Source: Cyclobacteriaceae bacterium (GTDB lineage: Bacteria; Bacteroidota; Bacteroidia; Cytophagales; Cyclobacteriaceae). Taken from it: DNA of 26,937 nucleotides. The notes under the pieces are model-generated. The model had not been told where the DNA came from. It ran no database searches and saw nothing but the letters and a program-made list of their open reading frames with translations. Shown piece after piece: positions 7,580-14,966 of the stretch; the first letter of the stretch is position 1; each line of letters begins with the position of its first letter. Both the position numbers and the translations under genes were made by a program. The DNA lies in contig JAKISE010000038.1 of the NCBI GenBank assembly GCA_021648745.1, positions 1-26,937 of the forward strand. The letters are read 5' to 3'.

Positions 7580-9464
7580 CAAACTCAATTCTCCTGTTCT
7601 GAGAGCGGTTAGATTCAGAAGAATTATCCATTATAAAATTAGTAGCTCCTTTGCCAACAAAAGTTAATCTAGATTTGTTGATTCCATTTTCGACTAGATA
7701 ATTATATACAGATTTGGCGCGCTGTTTTGAGAGCTCCACATTATACTTATCACTACCTACATTATCAGTAAATCCAGCAATTTGAACTTTGGCAATCATA
7801 TCACCACCCAAAAGATCTATAATTTTAGACAATTCTGCCTTAGAAGTACTTGTTAGCTCATAACTATTGAACTCGAAAAAAATATTATTCAACACTATTT
7901 TTGAGCCTACTTTAATTGACTCTAGCTCCAAATTTACTTCAACAGGTTCAAGCAACGATTCTGTTAAATTGAAGTTTATACTTTTATACAAATAGCCAAC
8001 TGACTCTGCAAAAAGACCATACTCTTTTCCTTCGGTAAGCACAATTAAATATTCGCCATTTAACGAATCTGAAGAAACTATTTCTATATCCGTTTCAGTT
8101 TCTAAGTCAATTAAAGATATGGTGGCAACTAAGGGCGAACTAGTTCTTTTATCCATTACCTTGCCAAACACATAAGTGCTCTTATGAGCTATTTGTAATT
8201 TTGGAGGAATGTCAATTTCAAATAATGTGCTGCTAAAACTATCTCCTTGTTTTTCTTCATGTGAATAATACCCTTTACTTCCGTCCGAAGATATATACAT
8301 CGAAACTTCGTCATTATGGGTATTAATGGGGTATCCGAAATTAATTGGGTTTGCCCACCCTTCATCTTCCTTTTCAGAAAAATAGATATCGTACCCACCA
8401 AACCCAAGTCTACCATCGGTTGCAAAATATAATCGTTGCCCATTGGAGTGGATAAATGGCGAAATATCGTCAAATGGCGTGTTAATATCTGTCCCAATAT
8501 TTTGTGGGTTTCCCCACTCGTTATTCTCATTTAAAGTGGAGACATAAATATCTCTTCTTCCATACCCTCCGCTTCTATTCGAAACAAAATACAGAATTCG
8601 ACCATCGGCACTAAGGCTTGGTTGCGAATCCCAAGCCGAAGAATTGATTGCACTTCCCATATTTTCAGGCATAGACCATTCTTCTCCAACCTTAGTGCTT
8701 ACATATAAATCGCAACTTCCGTAGCCTTTTCGTCCCATACAAGAGGTAAAAACCAGTTTCCTGCCATCAGCAGATATGGTACAAGTACCTTCGTTAAATT
8801 CGGTGTTAATGTTTTCTGAAATTGAAACCGGGCTTTCCCAATCTCCATCCCTATCCATGGTGCTTAACATTATTTCCTCATTTGCCTCTCGTTTTACATA
8901 AATTAAAGATTTTTGATCAGCCGTTAAAACGGGAAAATACTGCTGCTTAAATTGGTTAACATTAGATGGTAATGGGCGTGGGTTAAACTGAAAATCATTG
9001 ACTTTATAAGCAATGGCAAAGGCGCAATTTTCAATCATTAATTTCGCTTTACCTTTATATTTTCCTTTACTGGAAGTTAGGTTTTGGTAATTTTTGAGAT
9101 AGGATAAAGCCTTTTCATACTGGCCTTCTTCAAATGTGTGCAAACCCAAGTAATACCAAGCACTACCAAACCTTGCAGTAGTTGGGTAACGTGTAACCAC
9201 TTCTTTATAACAAGTCATTTGCAAGCTATCTTGAAACCGAATTCGATAAATAGTTGCTAGCTTTAAGTAGGCTTCTGCAAAATTAGGATCTTTGTTTATT
9301 GCTAGTTGCAACTTATCAAAGGCTTTATCAAATGAACGAGCTCCCATTAGCGTACGAGCCTCAGTATAAAGTTTTATTGCTTTTTTATTTTTAGATGTAT
9401 ATGATTGAGCGCTAGCAAGGCCAGTTAAAAAGATTGGCAAAAGCAAGATCAATAAATAGCGCAT
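7566..9464 (-). CDS. OmpA-family protein with TPR, PD40 and regulatory-like domains (PorE-like architecture)
   Basis: The 632-residue protein has a signal peptide (1-19, ending ASAQ), TPR-like helices (about 25-130), a PD40/WD40-like propeller (about 165-405) with repeated phrases such as SADGRKLVFTS and SADGRILYFVSNRSGGYG, a carboxypeptidase-regulatory-like domain (about 430-515) and a C-terminal OmpA domain (about 520-632). In the OmpA part, GFTDNVGS and LSKQRAKSV hold the Asp and Arg that bind diaminopimelate of peptidoglycan, and NRRIEFEI ends the fold. PorE of the type IX secretion system has the same order of domains, but Bacteroidota carry many such paralogues. The start codon overlaps the queE stop by one base (TAATG), which suggests coupled translation. 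Confidence 0.88.
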   Translation of the reverse strand: MRYLLILLLPIFLTGLASAQSYTSKNKKAIKLYTEARTLMGARSFDKAFDKLQLAINKDPNFAEAYLKLATIYRIRFQDSLQMTCYKEVVTRYPTTARFGSAWYYLGLHTFEEGQYEKALSYLKNYQNLTSSKGKYKGKAKLMIENCAFAIAYKVNDFQFNPRPLPSNVNQFKQQYFPVLTADQKSLIYVKREANEEIMLSTMDRDGDWESPVSISENINTEFNEGTCTISADGRKLVFTSCMGRKGYGSCDLYVSTKVGEEWSMPENMGSAINSSAWDSQPSLSADGRILYFVSNRSGGYGRRDIYVSTLNENNEWGNPQNIGTDINTPFDDISPFIHSNGQRLYFATDGRLGFGGYDIYFSEKEDEGWANPINFGYPINTHNDEVSMYISSDGSKGYYSHEEKQGDSFSSTLFEIDIPPKLQIAHKSTYVFGKVMDKRTSSPLVATISLIDLETETDIEIVSSDSLNGEYLIVLTEGKEYGLFAESVGYLYKSINFNLTESLLEPVEVNLELESIKVGSKIVLNNIFFEFNSYELTSTSKAELSKIIDLLGGDMIAKVQIAGFTDNVGSDKYNVELSKQRAKSVYNYLVENGINKSRLTFVGKGATNFIMDNSSESNRSQNRRIEFEIVE

Positions 9465-10063
9465 TATCTAATATTCATATACTTGTGAGTTTGCAAAGAT
9501 ATTCTCCATTCAGGATAATTCTTAACATATTCGTTAATACCGTCAATTACATTACTCGATTTCTCCCACTCGGGTTGTAAAAACAACTTACAATTAGCCT
9601 CAACATTTTGTGCGTACTCTTGAGCCCAGCTATAATCTGATTTATTTACGACTACAATTTTAAGCTCATCAGCCTTTTGCATTTCCGACCTCAATGGAGC
9701 TTTAAACTTTTTGGGCGAAATACAAACCCAGTCCCAATCACCTGTAATTTTATAAACTCCAGACGTTTCTAAATGTGTTTGAATACCTGCGGTTTGAAGA
9801 GCACTAGTTAAAGGTGCCAAATCATACATGGTTGGCTCACCACCTGTAATAATCACCCTTTTTGCATTATGAGAAACGGCTTCAAACACTAGCTCCTTAA
9901 CTGATTTTAAACTAGAGTTTTCTATATCCCACGATTCCTTTACATCGCACCAAGAGCAACCAATATCACAGCCAGATAAACGAATAAAAAAAGCTGACTT
10001 TCCTGTATGATACCCTTCCCCTTGAATAGAGTAAAAGGTCTCCATTACTTTATAGCTTTCCAT
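9464..10063 (-). CDS. queE: 7-carboxy-7-deazaguanine synthase (radical SAM)
   Basis: The 199-residue protein matches QueE, the radical SAM enzyme that contracts 6-carboxytetrahydropterin to 7-carboxy-7-deazaguanine on the way to preQ0 and queuosine in tRNA. The cluster-binding cysteines are C32, C36 and C39 (CDIGCSWC, the CX3CX2C form). YSIQGEG near residue 11 and GGEPT near residue 74 are family hallmarks. Length fits the compact QueE group. The second Met (residue 7) is an alternative start. The gene begins seven bases after folD and ends overlapping the OmpA/PD40 start. No queC, queD or queF is in the window. Confidence is high from the motifs. Confidence 0.93.
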   Translation of the reverse strand: MESYKVMETFYSIQGEGYHTGKSAFFIRLSGCDIGCSWCDVKESWDIENSSLKSVKELVFEAVSHNAKRVIITGGEPTMYDLAPLTSALQTAGIQTHLETSGVYKITGDWDWVCISPKKFKAPLRSEMQKADELKIVVVNKSDYSWAQEYAQNVEANCKLFLQPEWEKSSNVIDGINEYVKNYPEWRISLQTHKYMNIR

Positions 10064-10070
10064 TACTCTC

Positions 10071-10946
10071 TTAAAAATTCATTCTTTTTTTATAGGCAAT
10101 CATGGTGTTCATGATTAAAGAAGCAATGGTCATAGGACCAACTCCTCCAGGAACGGGTGTAATATAAGAAGCCTTTGGTTCTACGGTAGCAAAATCAACA
10201 TCGCCTTTCAAAGCAAATCCACTCTTTTTAGAACTATCCGGAACGCGAGTAGTACCTACATCTATAATTACGGCTCCATCTTTCACCATATCACCAGTAA
10301 TTAATCCTGGTTTACCAACAGCCACAACAATAATATCGGCTATTTGGGTATGCTCTTCAAGGTTTTTTGTGTGAATATGGCAAAGAGTGACAGTCGCATC
10401 ACCAGGGCCAGCAAGCAAAATACTCATGGGCATACCTACAATATGGCTTTTGCCCACTACTACACAGTGCTTGCCTTTGGTTTCAATATCATACCTTTTA
10501 AGCAATTCTATAATTCCCATGGGAGTAGCCGGCAATAAGCTGTGGTGCTCCTGGTCTATTTTACCAAAATTTGCAGGGGTAAATCCGTCCACATCTTTGG
10601 CTGTATCAATTCGGTCTATTATTTTCTCTACAGAAATATGCTTTGGCAAAGGCAATTGCACAATATACCCATCTACTCCATCATCATCATTCAAACGATC
10701 TACTTCAGCCAAAATTTCTTCTTCTGTAACGGTATCATCATAACGAATCATAGAAGATTTGAACCCAACCTCTTCGCACGCTTTCATTTTAGCAGTAACA
10801 TAGGTTTTACTCGCTCCATCTTCACCTACCAACACAGCAACTAAATGTGGAGGGCGATACCCATTTTTATCGCAGGATAAAACTTCAGCTTTAATTTCTT
10901 TCTCTATTTCTTTAGATACTTTTCTACCATCTAAAATTGTTGCCAT
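10071..10946 (-). CDS. folD: Bifunctional methylenetetrahydrofolate dehydrogenase / cyclohydrolase
   Basis: The 291-residue protein is FolD, which interconverts 5,10-methylene-, 5,10-methenyl- and 10-formyl-tetrahydrofolate in the cytoplasm. The active-site motif YVTAK places Y49 and K53 where the catalytic Tyr and Lys of the family sit. GYIVQLPLPKH and KDVDGFTPANFG follow. The NADP-binding stretch VVVGKSHIVGMP and the C-terminal signature PGGVGPMT are intact. It leads a probable operon with queE (seven bases on) and the OmpA/PD40 gene. TAAGGTT just before the ATG could pair with AACCTTA about 60 bases upstream in the transcript. All expected motifs and the usual length are present. Confidence 0.97.
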   Translation of the reverse strand: MATILDGRKVSKEIEKEIKAEVLSCDKNGYRPPHLVAVLVGEDGASKTYVTAKMKACEEVGFKSSMIRYDDTVTEEEILAEVDRLNDDDGVDGYIVQLPLPKHISVEKIIDRIDTAKDVDGFTPANFGKIDQEHHSLLPATPMGIIELLKRYDIETKGKHCVVVGKSHIVGMPMSILLAGPGDATVTLCHIHTKNLEEHTQIADIIVVAVGKPGLITGDMVKDGAVIIDVGTTRVPDSSKKSGFALKGDVDFATVEPKASYITPVPGGVGPMTIASLIMNTMIAYKKRMNF

Positions 10947-11056
10947 AACCTTATTCTTTATCAGACTTTAGATGCTAGATTAATGGACACTAGACTGAGT
11001 AAGGTTATCCACCTTTTCTATCTTATGTCTAATATCTTCTAGTCTTTAGTCTTATT
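10947..11056. repeat. Degenerate AGACTA-like short repeats between folD and lepA
   Basis: The 110-bp gap is built of variants of a 6-8 base unit. Read on the minus strand near 11010-11053 it gives AGACTAA, AGACTAG, AAGATATT, AGACATA and AGATAGA in a row; read on the plus strand near 10963-10997 similar units recur (AGACTTTAG, CTAGATTA, CACTAGACT). The two blocks face each other, so the gap can fold into an imperfect hairpin. No gene is visible in it. Confidence 0.45.
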
Positions 11057-12844
11057 TTAATCAATTTGCAATACTGCCATAAATGCCTCTTGCGGAATTT
11101 CTACATTGCCCACCTGTCGCATCCTCTTTTTGCCTTTTTTCTGCTTTTCAAGTAGCTTTCTTTTTCTAGAAATGTCACCACCATAGCACTTTGCCAATAC
11201 GTTTTTACGCATAGCCTTAACTGTTTCTCTTGCTATAATTTTTTGGCCAATAGAAGCCTGAATTGCTATTTCGAACATCTGACGAGGAACGAGCTCCTTC
11301 AGTTTTTCGCAAAGTCGTTTTCCCCATTCATAGGCCTTATCTCTATGTACAACAGCAGAAAGAGCATCTACTGGGTCGCCATTAAGCATAATATCAAGTT
11401 TAATCACATTCGACCTTCTAAACCCAATTAGTTCATAATCTAATGAAGCATAACCTTTAGAAATGGTTTTTAGCTTATCAAAAAAGTCGAAAACAATTTC
11501 TCCTAGCGGTAATTCAAAAGACAATTCAACTCGATCAGAAGTAAGGTATACTTGATTTTTAATTTCACCACGTTTATTCATACAAAGTGAAATAACAGGC
11601 CCAACAAACTCAGCCTTGGTAATTATTTGTGCGGAAATAAAAGGCTCTTCCATATAATCGATAGAACCTGGGTCTGGCATTTCGGCTGGTGAGTTAATAT
11701 TCACTTTTCTACCATCCCCATACACGGCATGAAATTGTACCGAAGGTACAGTGGTAATCACAGTCATATCAAACTCCCGTTCGAGGCGTTCTTGCACAAT
11801 TTCCATATGCAACATGCCTAAGAAACCACACCTAAATCCAAAACCCAATGCTACTGAGGTTTCAGGTTCCCACACCAAAGAAGCATCATTTAGCTGCAAC
11901 TTCTCCATCGAGTTTCTCAACTCCTCGTAATCAGTGGTTTCCACAGGGTAAATACCTGCAAATACCATTGGTTTCACTTCCTCAAAACCTCGTATTGAAT
12001 CCTCGCAAGGATTATTAACATGGGTGATGGTGTCACCCACTTTTACTTCTTTAGCCACTTTAATTCCAGAAATTAAATAGCCTACGTTACCTGTAGATAT
12101 TTCCGGTTTGGCTTCCTGTTCTAGTTTAAGTATGCCAATTTCATCAGCATTATATTCTTTACCTGTATTAACAAATTTTACCTTATCTCCTTTCCTTATT
12201 TTACCCTGCATTACTCTAAAATAGACTTCAATCCCTCTAAATGAGTTATATACTGAGTCGAAGATCAAAGCTTGCAGAGGTGCATTTTCATCACCTTTTG
12301 GAGCGGGCACTCTTTCAACAATCGCCTCTAAAATATCTGCAATACCTAAACCTTCCTTACCACTGGCATGAATAACATCTTCTCTACTGCAACCCAGCAA
12401 ATCAACAATTTGATCCGTAACCTCGTCTGGGTTTGCACCTGGCAAATCTATTTTATTAAGCACAGGAATTATCTCCAAATCATGCTCTAGGGCTAAATAT
12501 AAGTTGGAAATTGTTTGCGCCTCTATACCTTGCGCAGCATCTACAATAAGCAATGCGCCCTCACAGGCTGAAATCGATCTAGATACCTCGTAGGAAAAAT
12601 CGACATGGCCAGGAGTATCAATTAGGTTTAGGGTATAAGTTTCGTTCTCATATAAATAATCCATCTGGATTGCATGGCTCTTAATAGTAATGCCTCTCTC
12701 CCGTTCTAAATCCATGTTATCGAGCAGCTGCGACTGCATATCTCTATCAGATACCGTTTGAGTAGTTTCTAATAAACGGTCTGCCAAGGTACTCTTACCA
12801 TGATCGATGTGGGCAATGATGCAAAAATTTCTAATTCTATCCAT
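11057..12844 (-). CDS. lepA: Elongation factor 4 (LepA), ribosome-associated GTPase
   Basis: I set the start at the Met of MDRIRNFCIIAHIDHGKST (12842-12844), where LepA proteins normally begin, giving 595 residues against about 600 for the family. An open frame runs 29 codons further up to 12931, but that part has no family similarity and crosses the likely promoter. GTPase motifs are AHIDHGKST (G1, from residue 11), DTPGHVDF (G3) and NKIDLPGA (G4). The C-terminal end is Lys- and Arg-rich (RKRKLLEKQKKGKKRMRQ), as in the LepA-specific tRNA-contacting domain. The factor acts on the ribosome during translation under stress or initiation. It is divergent from the DUF4924 gene. Confidence 0.97.
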   Translation of the reverse strand: MDRIRNFCIIAHIDHGKSTLADRLLETTQTVSDRDMQSQLLDNMDLERERGITIKSHAIQMDYLYENETYTLNLIDTPGHVDFSYEVSRSISACEGALLIVDAAQGIEAQTISNLYLALEHDLEIIPVLNKIDLPGANPDEVTDQIVDLLGCSREDVIHASGKEGLGIADILEAIVERVPAPKGDENAPLQALIFDSVYNSFRGIEVYFRVMQGKIRKGDKVKFVNTGKEYNADEIGILKLEQEAKPEISTGNVGYLISGIKVAKEVKVGDTITHVNNPCEDSIRGFEEVKPMVFAGIYPVETTDYEELRNSMEKLQLNDASLVWEPETSVALGFGFRCGFLGMLHMEIVQERLEREFDMTVITTVPSVQFHAVYGDGRKVNINSPAEMPDPGSIDYMEEPFISAQIITKAEFVGPVISLCMNKRGEIKNQVYLTSDRVELSFELPLGEIVFDFFDKLKTISKGYASLDYELIGFRRSNVIKLDIMLNGDPVDALSAVVHRDKAYEWGKRLCEKLKELVPRQMFEIAIQASIGQKIIARETVKAMRKNVLAKCYGGDISRKRKLLEKQKKGKKRMRQVGNVEIPQEAFMAVLQID

Positions 12845-12869
12845 ATAAGTCGTTTTGCGAAACGAGGTG

Positions 12870-12877
12870 CAAAAATA
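12870..12877 (-). promoter_or_regulatory. Candidate -7 box of lepA
   Basis: On the minus strand this reads TATTTTTG, an exact TAnnTTTG match, 25 bases before the lepA ATG. I see no clear TTG at the usual spacing upstream, so the call rests on the -7 box and its position. Confidence 0.3.
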
Positions 12878-12931
12878 TAGATTAAATTCTGAAATTAAGC
12901 CAGTAAAATCAATTCTAATAGTAGAAATCAT

Positions 12932-12961
12932 TTGAGCTAATAAATTCTACTAATATCTTTG
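12932..12961 (+). promoter_or_regulatory. Promoter of the DUF4924 gene
   Basis: TTG (12932-12934, inside TTTG), a spacer of exactly 19 bases and TATCTTTG (12954-12961) fit the Bacteroidota housekeeping promoter TTG-N19-TAnnTTTG at every defined position. The ATG is at 12975, so the leader would be only about six to ten bases. This is the best promoter in the window. Confidence 0.6.
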
Positions 12962-12974
12962 CGAGAAAAAAAGA

Positions 12975-13502
12975 ATGGTTAAGGCGGATCAGAAGAAAGA
13001 AAGTAATATTTCGGAGTACCTCATTTACATGTTTCAGTCAGAAGATTTAATTCGAACTTTTGAGTTTGACCTCAATAGGATTACTGAATATATGATTGCC
13101 AATATCCCTGTAACTGATTCCGAAAAAAAAGAACTCATTTTATGGTATGCTGCGCTTATTGAAATTATGCGAGCCGACAATGTAGAGAAAGCTGGCCATA
13201 TTTCAGAAGTAAGCAATTTGATTCAAGAATTAGCTGCTTTACACCACAGCTTAATTAGTAACGACACTAAGTATAATTCACTTGTTCAGCTTGCAAACCC
13301 ATTTATACAAGCTAATATTAAAGAAAGCAATAACACTATTACTAACCCAATACAAGTGTGCCTAAATGCCATTTACGGATTTCTCTTACTGAAATTTGAA
13401 GAAAAAATTATTACCGATAATCAGCAGAAGATGCTAAATGCTTTTGGAGACTTACTATCCTATTTAAGTTATAACTATAAAAACAGTGCTAAAGAAACTT
13501 AA
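12975..13502 (+). CDS. DUF4924 family protein
   Basis: The 175-residue protein opens with KKESNISEYLIYMFQSEDLIR, which resembles the start of DUF4924, a family I know only from Bacteroidota and for which no function is established. It is predicted to be mainly helical, without signal peptide or membrane segment, so cytoplasmic. A conserved-looking NPIQVCLNAIYGFLLLKFE appears near residues 125-145. It has its own strong promoter, is divergent from lepA and overlaps the convergent birA gene by 14 bases at the 3' ends. Family call from recall of the N-terminal pattern; function unknown. Confidence 0.7.
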   Translation: MVKADQKKESNISEYLIYMFQSEDLIRTFEFDLNRITEYMIANIPVTDSEKKELILWYAALIEIMRADNVEKAGHISEVSNLIQELAALHHSLISNDTKYNSLVQLANPFIQANIKESNNTITNPIQVCLNAIYGFLLLKFEEKIITDNQQKMLNAFGDLLSYLSYNYKNSAKET

Positions 13503-14238
13503 CCTCCTGATTTTGAAAACATTTAACGGATGTTCCTGTTTCTATCAATAATCTGCCAAGTGGGTCAACTCCAATGATTTTACCAACGAATCGTTCCTTC
13601 GCTTCATAGTTTTTAAATTCTTTTAATTGATATAAAAGTTGATGATACTCATCTTCTATATGCTTTGTTTCGCCCTTCTTAAGCAAAGAGTACTGAGCAA
13701 AAATAGAAGAAGTTAACTCCTCTAGAACTTTATTCAAGTCCAACGATTCACCTAACATATTCATTAATGAAATGGCATTTGGAGTAGTAAAACCAGCTTG
13801 ATTTACGTTTAAGCCAATGCCAATAACAGAATAGTCTATCCTATTCCCTTTTACATTATTTTGTATAAGAATGCCCCCTACTTTTTTGTTGCCAACATAA
13901 ATATCATTTGGCCACTTTATTTTTACCGTTTTAGAAACAAAGGATTGCACAGCACTTGCAATGCCTGTACTTATAATTTGTGTAAGTTTAAACTGGTTTT
14001 GGATGGGTAAAAAAGAGGGCTTTAAAATCAAGGAAAACGTTAAATTTTTAAATGGTTCTGCCTCCCAAAAATTTCCTCTCTGCCCTTTCCCATTTGTTTG
14101 ATTGTCAGTAATTACGAGAGTTCCTTCTTCTAGCCCATTTGTCAACAAATCGGTGGCAGCCTCGTTGGTAGAGTGACAGCTTGGCAGATAATGGATATAA
14201 TTAGAGGCAAAGCCTATGTTGGCAGGGATTTTATACAC
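13489..14238 (-). CDS. birA: Biotin--[acetyl-CoA-carboxylase] ligase, monofunctional
   Basis: The 249-residue enzyme joins biotin to carrier proteins through biotinyl-AMP. SCHSTNEAA (20-28), the biotinyl-AMP loop NGKGQRGNFW (49-58) and KWPNDI (108-113) are the signature motifs; GGILIQ and GIGLNVNQ follow. There is no N-terminal winged-helix domain, so unlike E. coli BirA it cannot itself be a DNA-binding repressor. The start is GTG (14236-14238); no in-frame ATG lies nearby upstream of the catalytic motifs. Its 3' end overlaps the DUF4924 gene. A large nested inverted repeat begins 22 bases upstream of the start and may form part of the transcript leader. Confidence 0.93.
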   Translation of the reverse strand: MYKIPANIGFASNYIHYLPSCHSTNEAATDLLTNGLEEGTLVITDNQTNGKGQRGNFWEAEPFKNLTFSLILKPSFLPIQNQFKLTQIISTGIASAVQSFVSKTVKIKWPNDIYVGNKKVGGILIQNNVKGNRIDYSVIGIGLNVNQAGFTTPNAISLMNMLGESLDLNKVLEELTSSIFAQYSLLKKGETKHIEDEYHQLLYQLKEFKNYEAKERFVGKIIGVDPLGRLLIETGTSVKCFQNQEVKFL

Positions 14239-14260
14239 TCTTTTTTAGTATTTTTGTAAA

Positions 14261-14524
14261 AACCTGAATTTGACCTAAGGAATACTGTCAGCTTTAAGTA
14301 AAAATTTCATAATCAACTCAAATTTATGAAGGACTAACGAGTTAATTCAACGAAATTTGAGGAAGTTTATGGAAATTTCACTAAAGCCCAAAAGGAAAAT
14401 ATCTAGCAGGCAATCTTTTAGAAATAAAAATCTCGAAATAAATTATTATTTTTTCGCTTTTTATTTCCAAAACCGTGCCTACTACCTTATATGCTGACAG
14501 CATTCCTTAGATCGAACTCAGGTT
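14261..14524 (-). repeat. 264-bp nested inverted-repeat element: structured birA leader or MITE-like insertion
   Basis: Terminal arms 14261-14292 and 14493-14524 are 32 bases long and complementary at 28 positions; all four differences are transitions. Inside lie two further hairpins: 14302-14325 with 14353-14378 (a perfect 9-bp core CTCAAATTT/AAATTTGAG plus flanking pairs), and 14404-14430 with 14458-14484 (22 of 27). The whole could fold as a three-way junction. AAA flanks both ends, which might be a 3-bp target duplication or chance. The six transition differences in the two long stems leave G-U pairs five times on the minus strand but once on the plus strand. It fills most of the 317-bp birA-rsfS gap; no open frame or transposase is present. 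Confidence 0.6.
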
Positions 14525-14543
14525 AAAAGAATTTCGAGTAAGC

Positions 14544-14551
14544 CAAAGTTA
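14544..14551 (-). promoter_or_regulatory. Possible -7 box for a long birA leader
   Basis: On the minus strand this reads TAACTTTG, an exact TAnnTTTG match, placed so that transcription would start about 13 bases before the nested inverted repeat and run through it into birA, giving a leader near 300 bases. No clear -33 TTG is seen at 19-20 bases. It lies just before the rsfS start on the other strand. Confidence 0.3.
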
Positions 14552-14555
14552 GTAC

Positions 14556-14942
14556 ATGAGTAAAAAAGAAGTGCCACTCTCATCTGATAAATTAAGCCAG
14601 CTGATTGTGAAAGGGATGCAGGAGAAAAAAGCAATTGATATCCGTGTATTAGACTTAAGAAAAGTTAATAATGCAGTAGCAGATTTTTTTATTGTTTGTT
14701 CAGGAAATTCTGATACACAGATCCTGGCAATAGCTGAATCTGTAGAACATTTGGTATACAGCATTGATAAACAAAAGCCATGGCATAAAGAAGGTCATAA
14801 CAATAAATCCTGGGTCCTACTCGACTACGTAGATGTTGTTGTCCATATCTTTTCTAAAGAAGATCGAGAATTTTACGGAATTGAAGACCTTTGGGCAGAC
14901 GCAGAAATAACAGAGATTGAAGATATTTCTGTTGCAATTTAA
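14556..14942 (+). CDS. rsfS: Ribosome silencing factor RsfS
   Basis: This 128-residue protein matches RsfS (RsfA/Iojap family), which binds ribosomal protein uL14 on the large subunit and blocks subunit joining when nutrients are short. The core reads IDIRVLDLRKVNNAVADFF (27-45), then VCSGNSDTQILAIAESVE (47-64), KPWHKEG (74-80) and WVLLDYVDVVVHIF (86-99), ending with the FYGIEDLW motif (107-113). Length is slightly above the usual 105-120. ftsH starts 24 bases later, so the two are probably co-transcribed. The upstream 31 bases separate it from the nested inverted repeat, so its promoter must lie inside or across that element; I find no good consensus box on this strand. Confidence 0.94.
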   Translation: MSKKEVPLSSDKLSQLIVKGMQEKKAIDIRVLDLRKVNNAVADFFIVCSGNSDTQILAIAESVEHLVYSIDKQKPWHKEGHNNKSWVLLDYVDVVVHIFSKEDREFYGIEDLWADAEITEIEDISVAI

Positions 14943-14966
14943 ATTAAACAAGAAAACAACGCATAA

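Noticed and set aside
8189..8530. 113-codon open frame inside the OmpA/PD40 gene on the same strand
   Set aside because: Overlaps the PD40 repeats in another frame; no start context or motif.
10387..10743. Open frames on the plus strand within folD
   Set aside because: Antisense shadows; folD is complete on the other strand and the frames show no domain.
12845..12931. Upstream extension of the lepA frame by 29 codons
   Set aside because: LepA proteins start at the M(x)xIRNFCIIAHIDHGKS segment; the extension has no family similarity and contains the likely lepA -7 box.
14261..14524. tRNA, RNase P, SRP, tmRNA or 6S RNA in the birA-rsfS gap
   Set aside because: The conserved core sequences of these RNAs that I know are absent, and the region is explained better by the nested inverted repeat.
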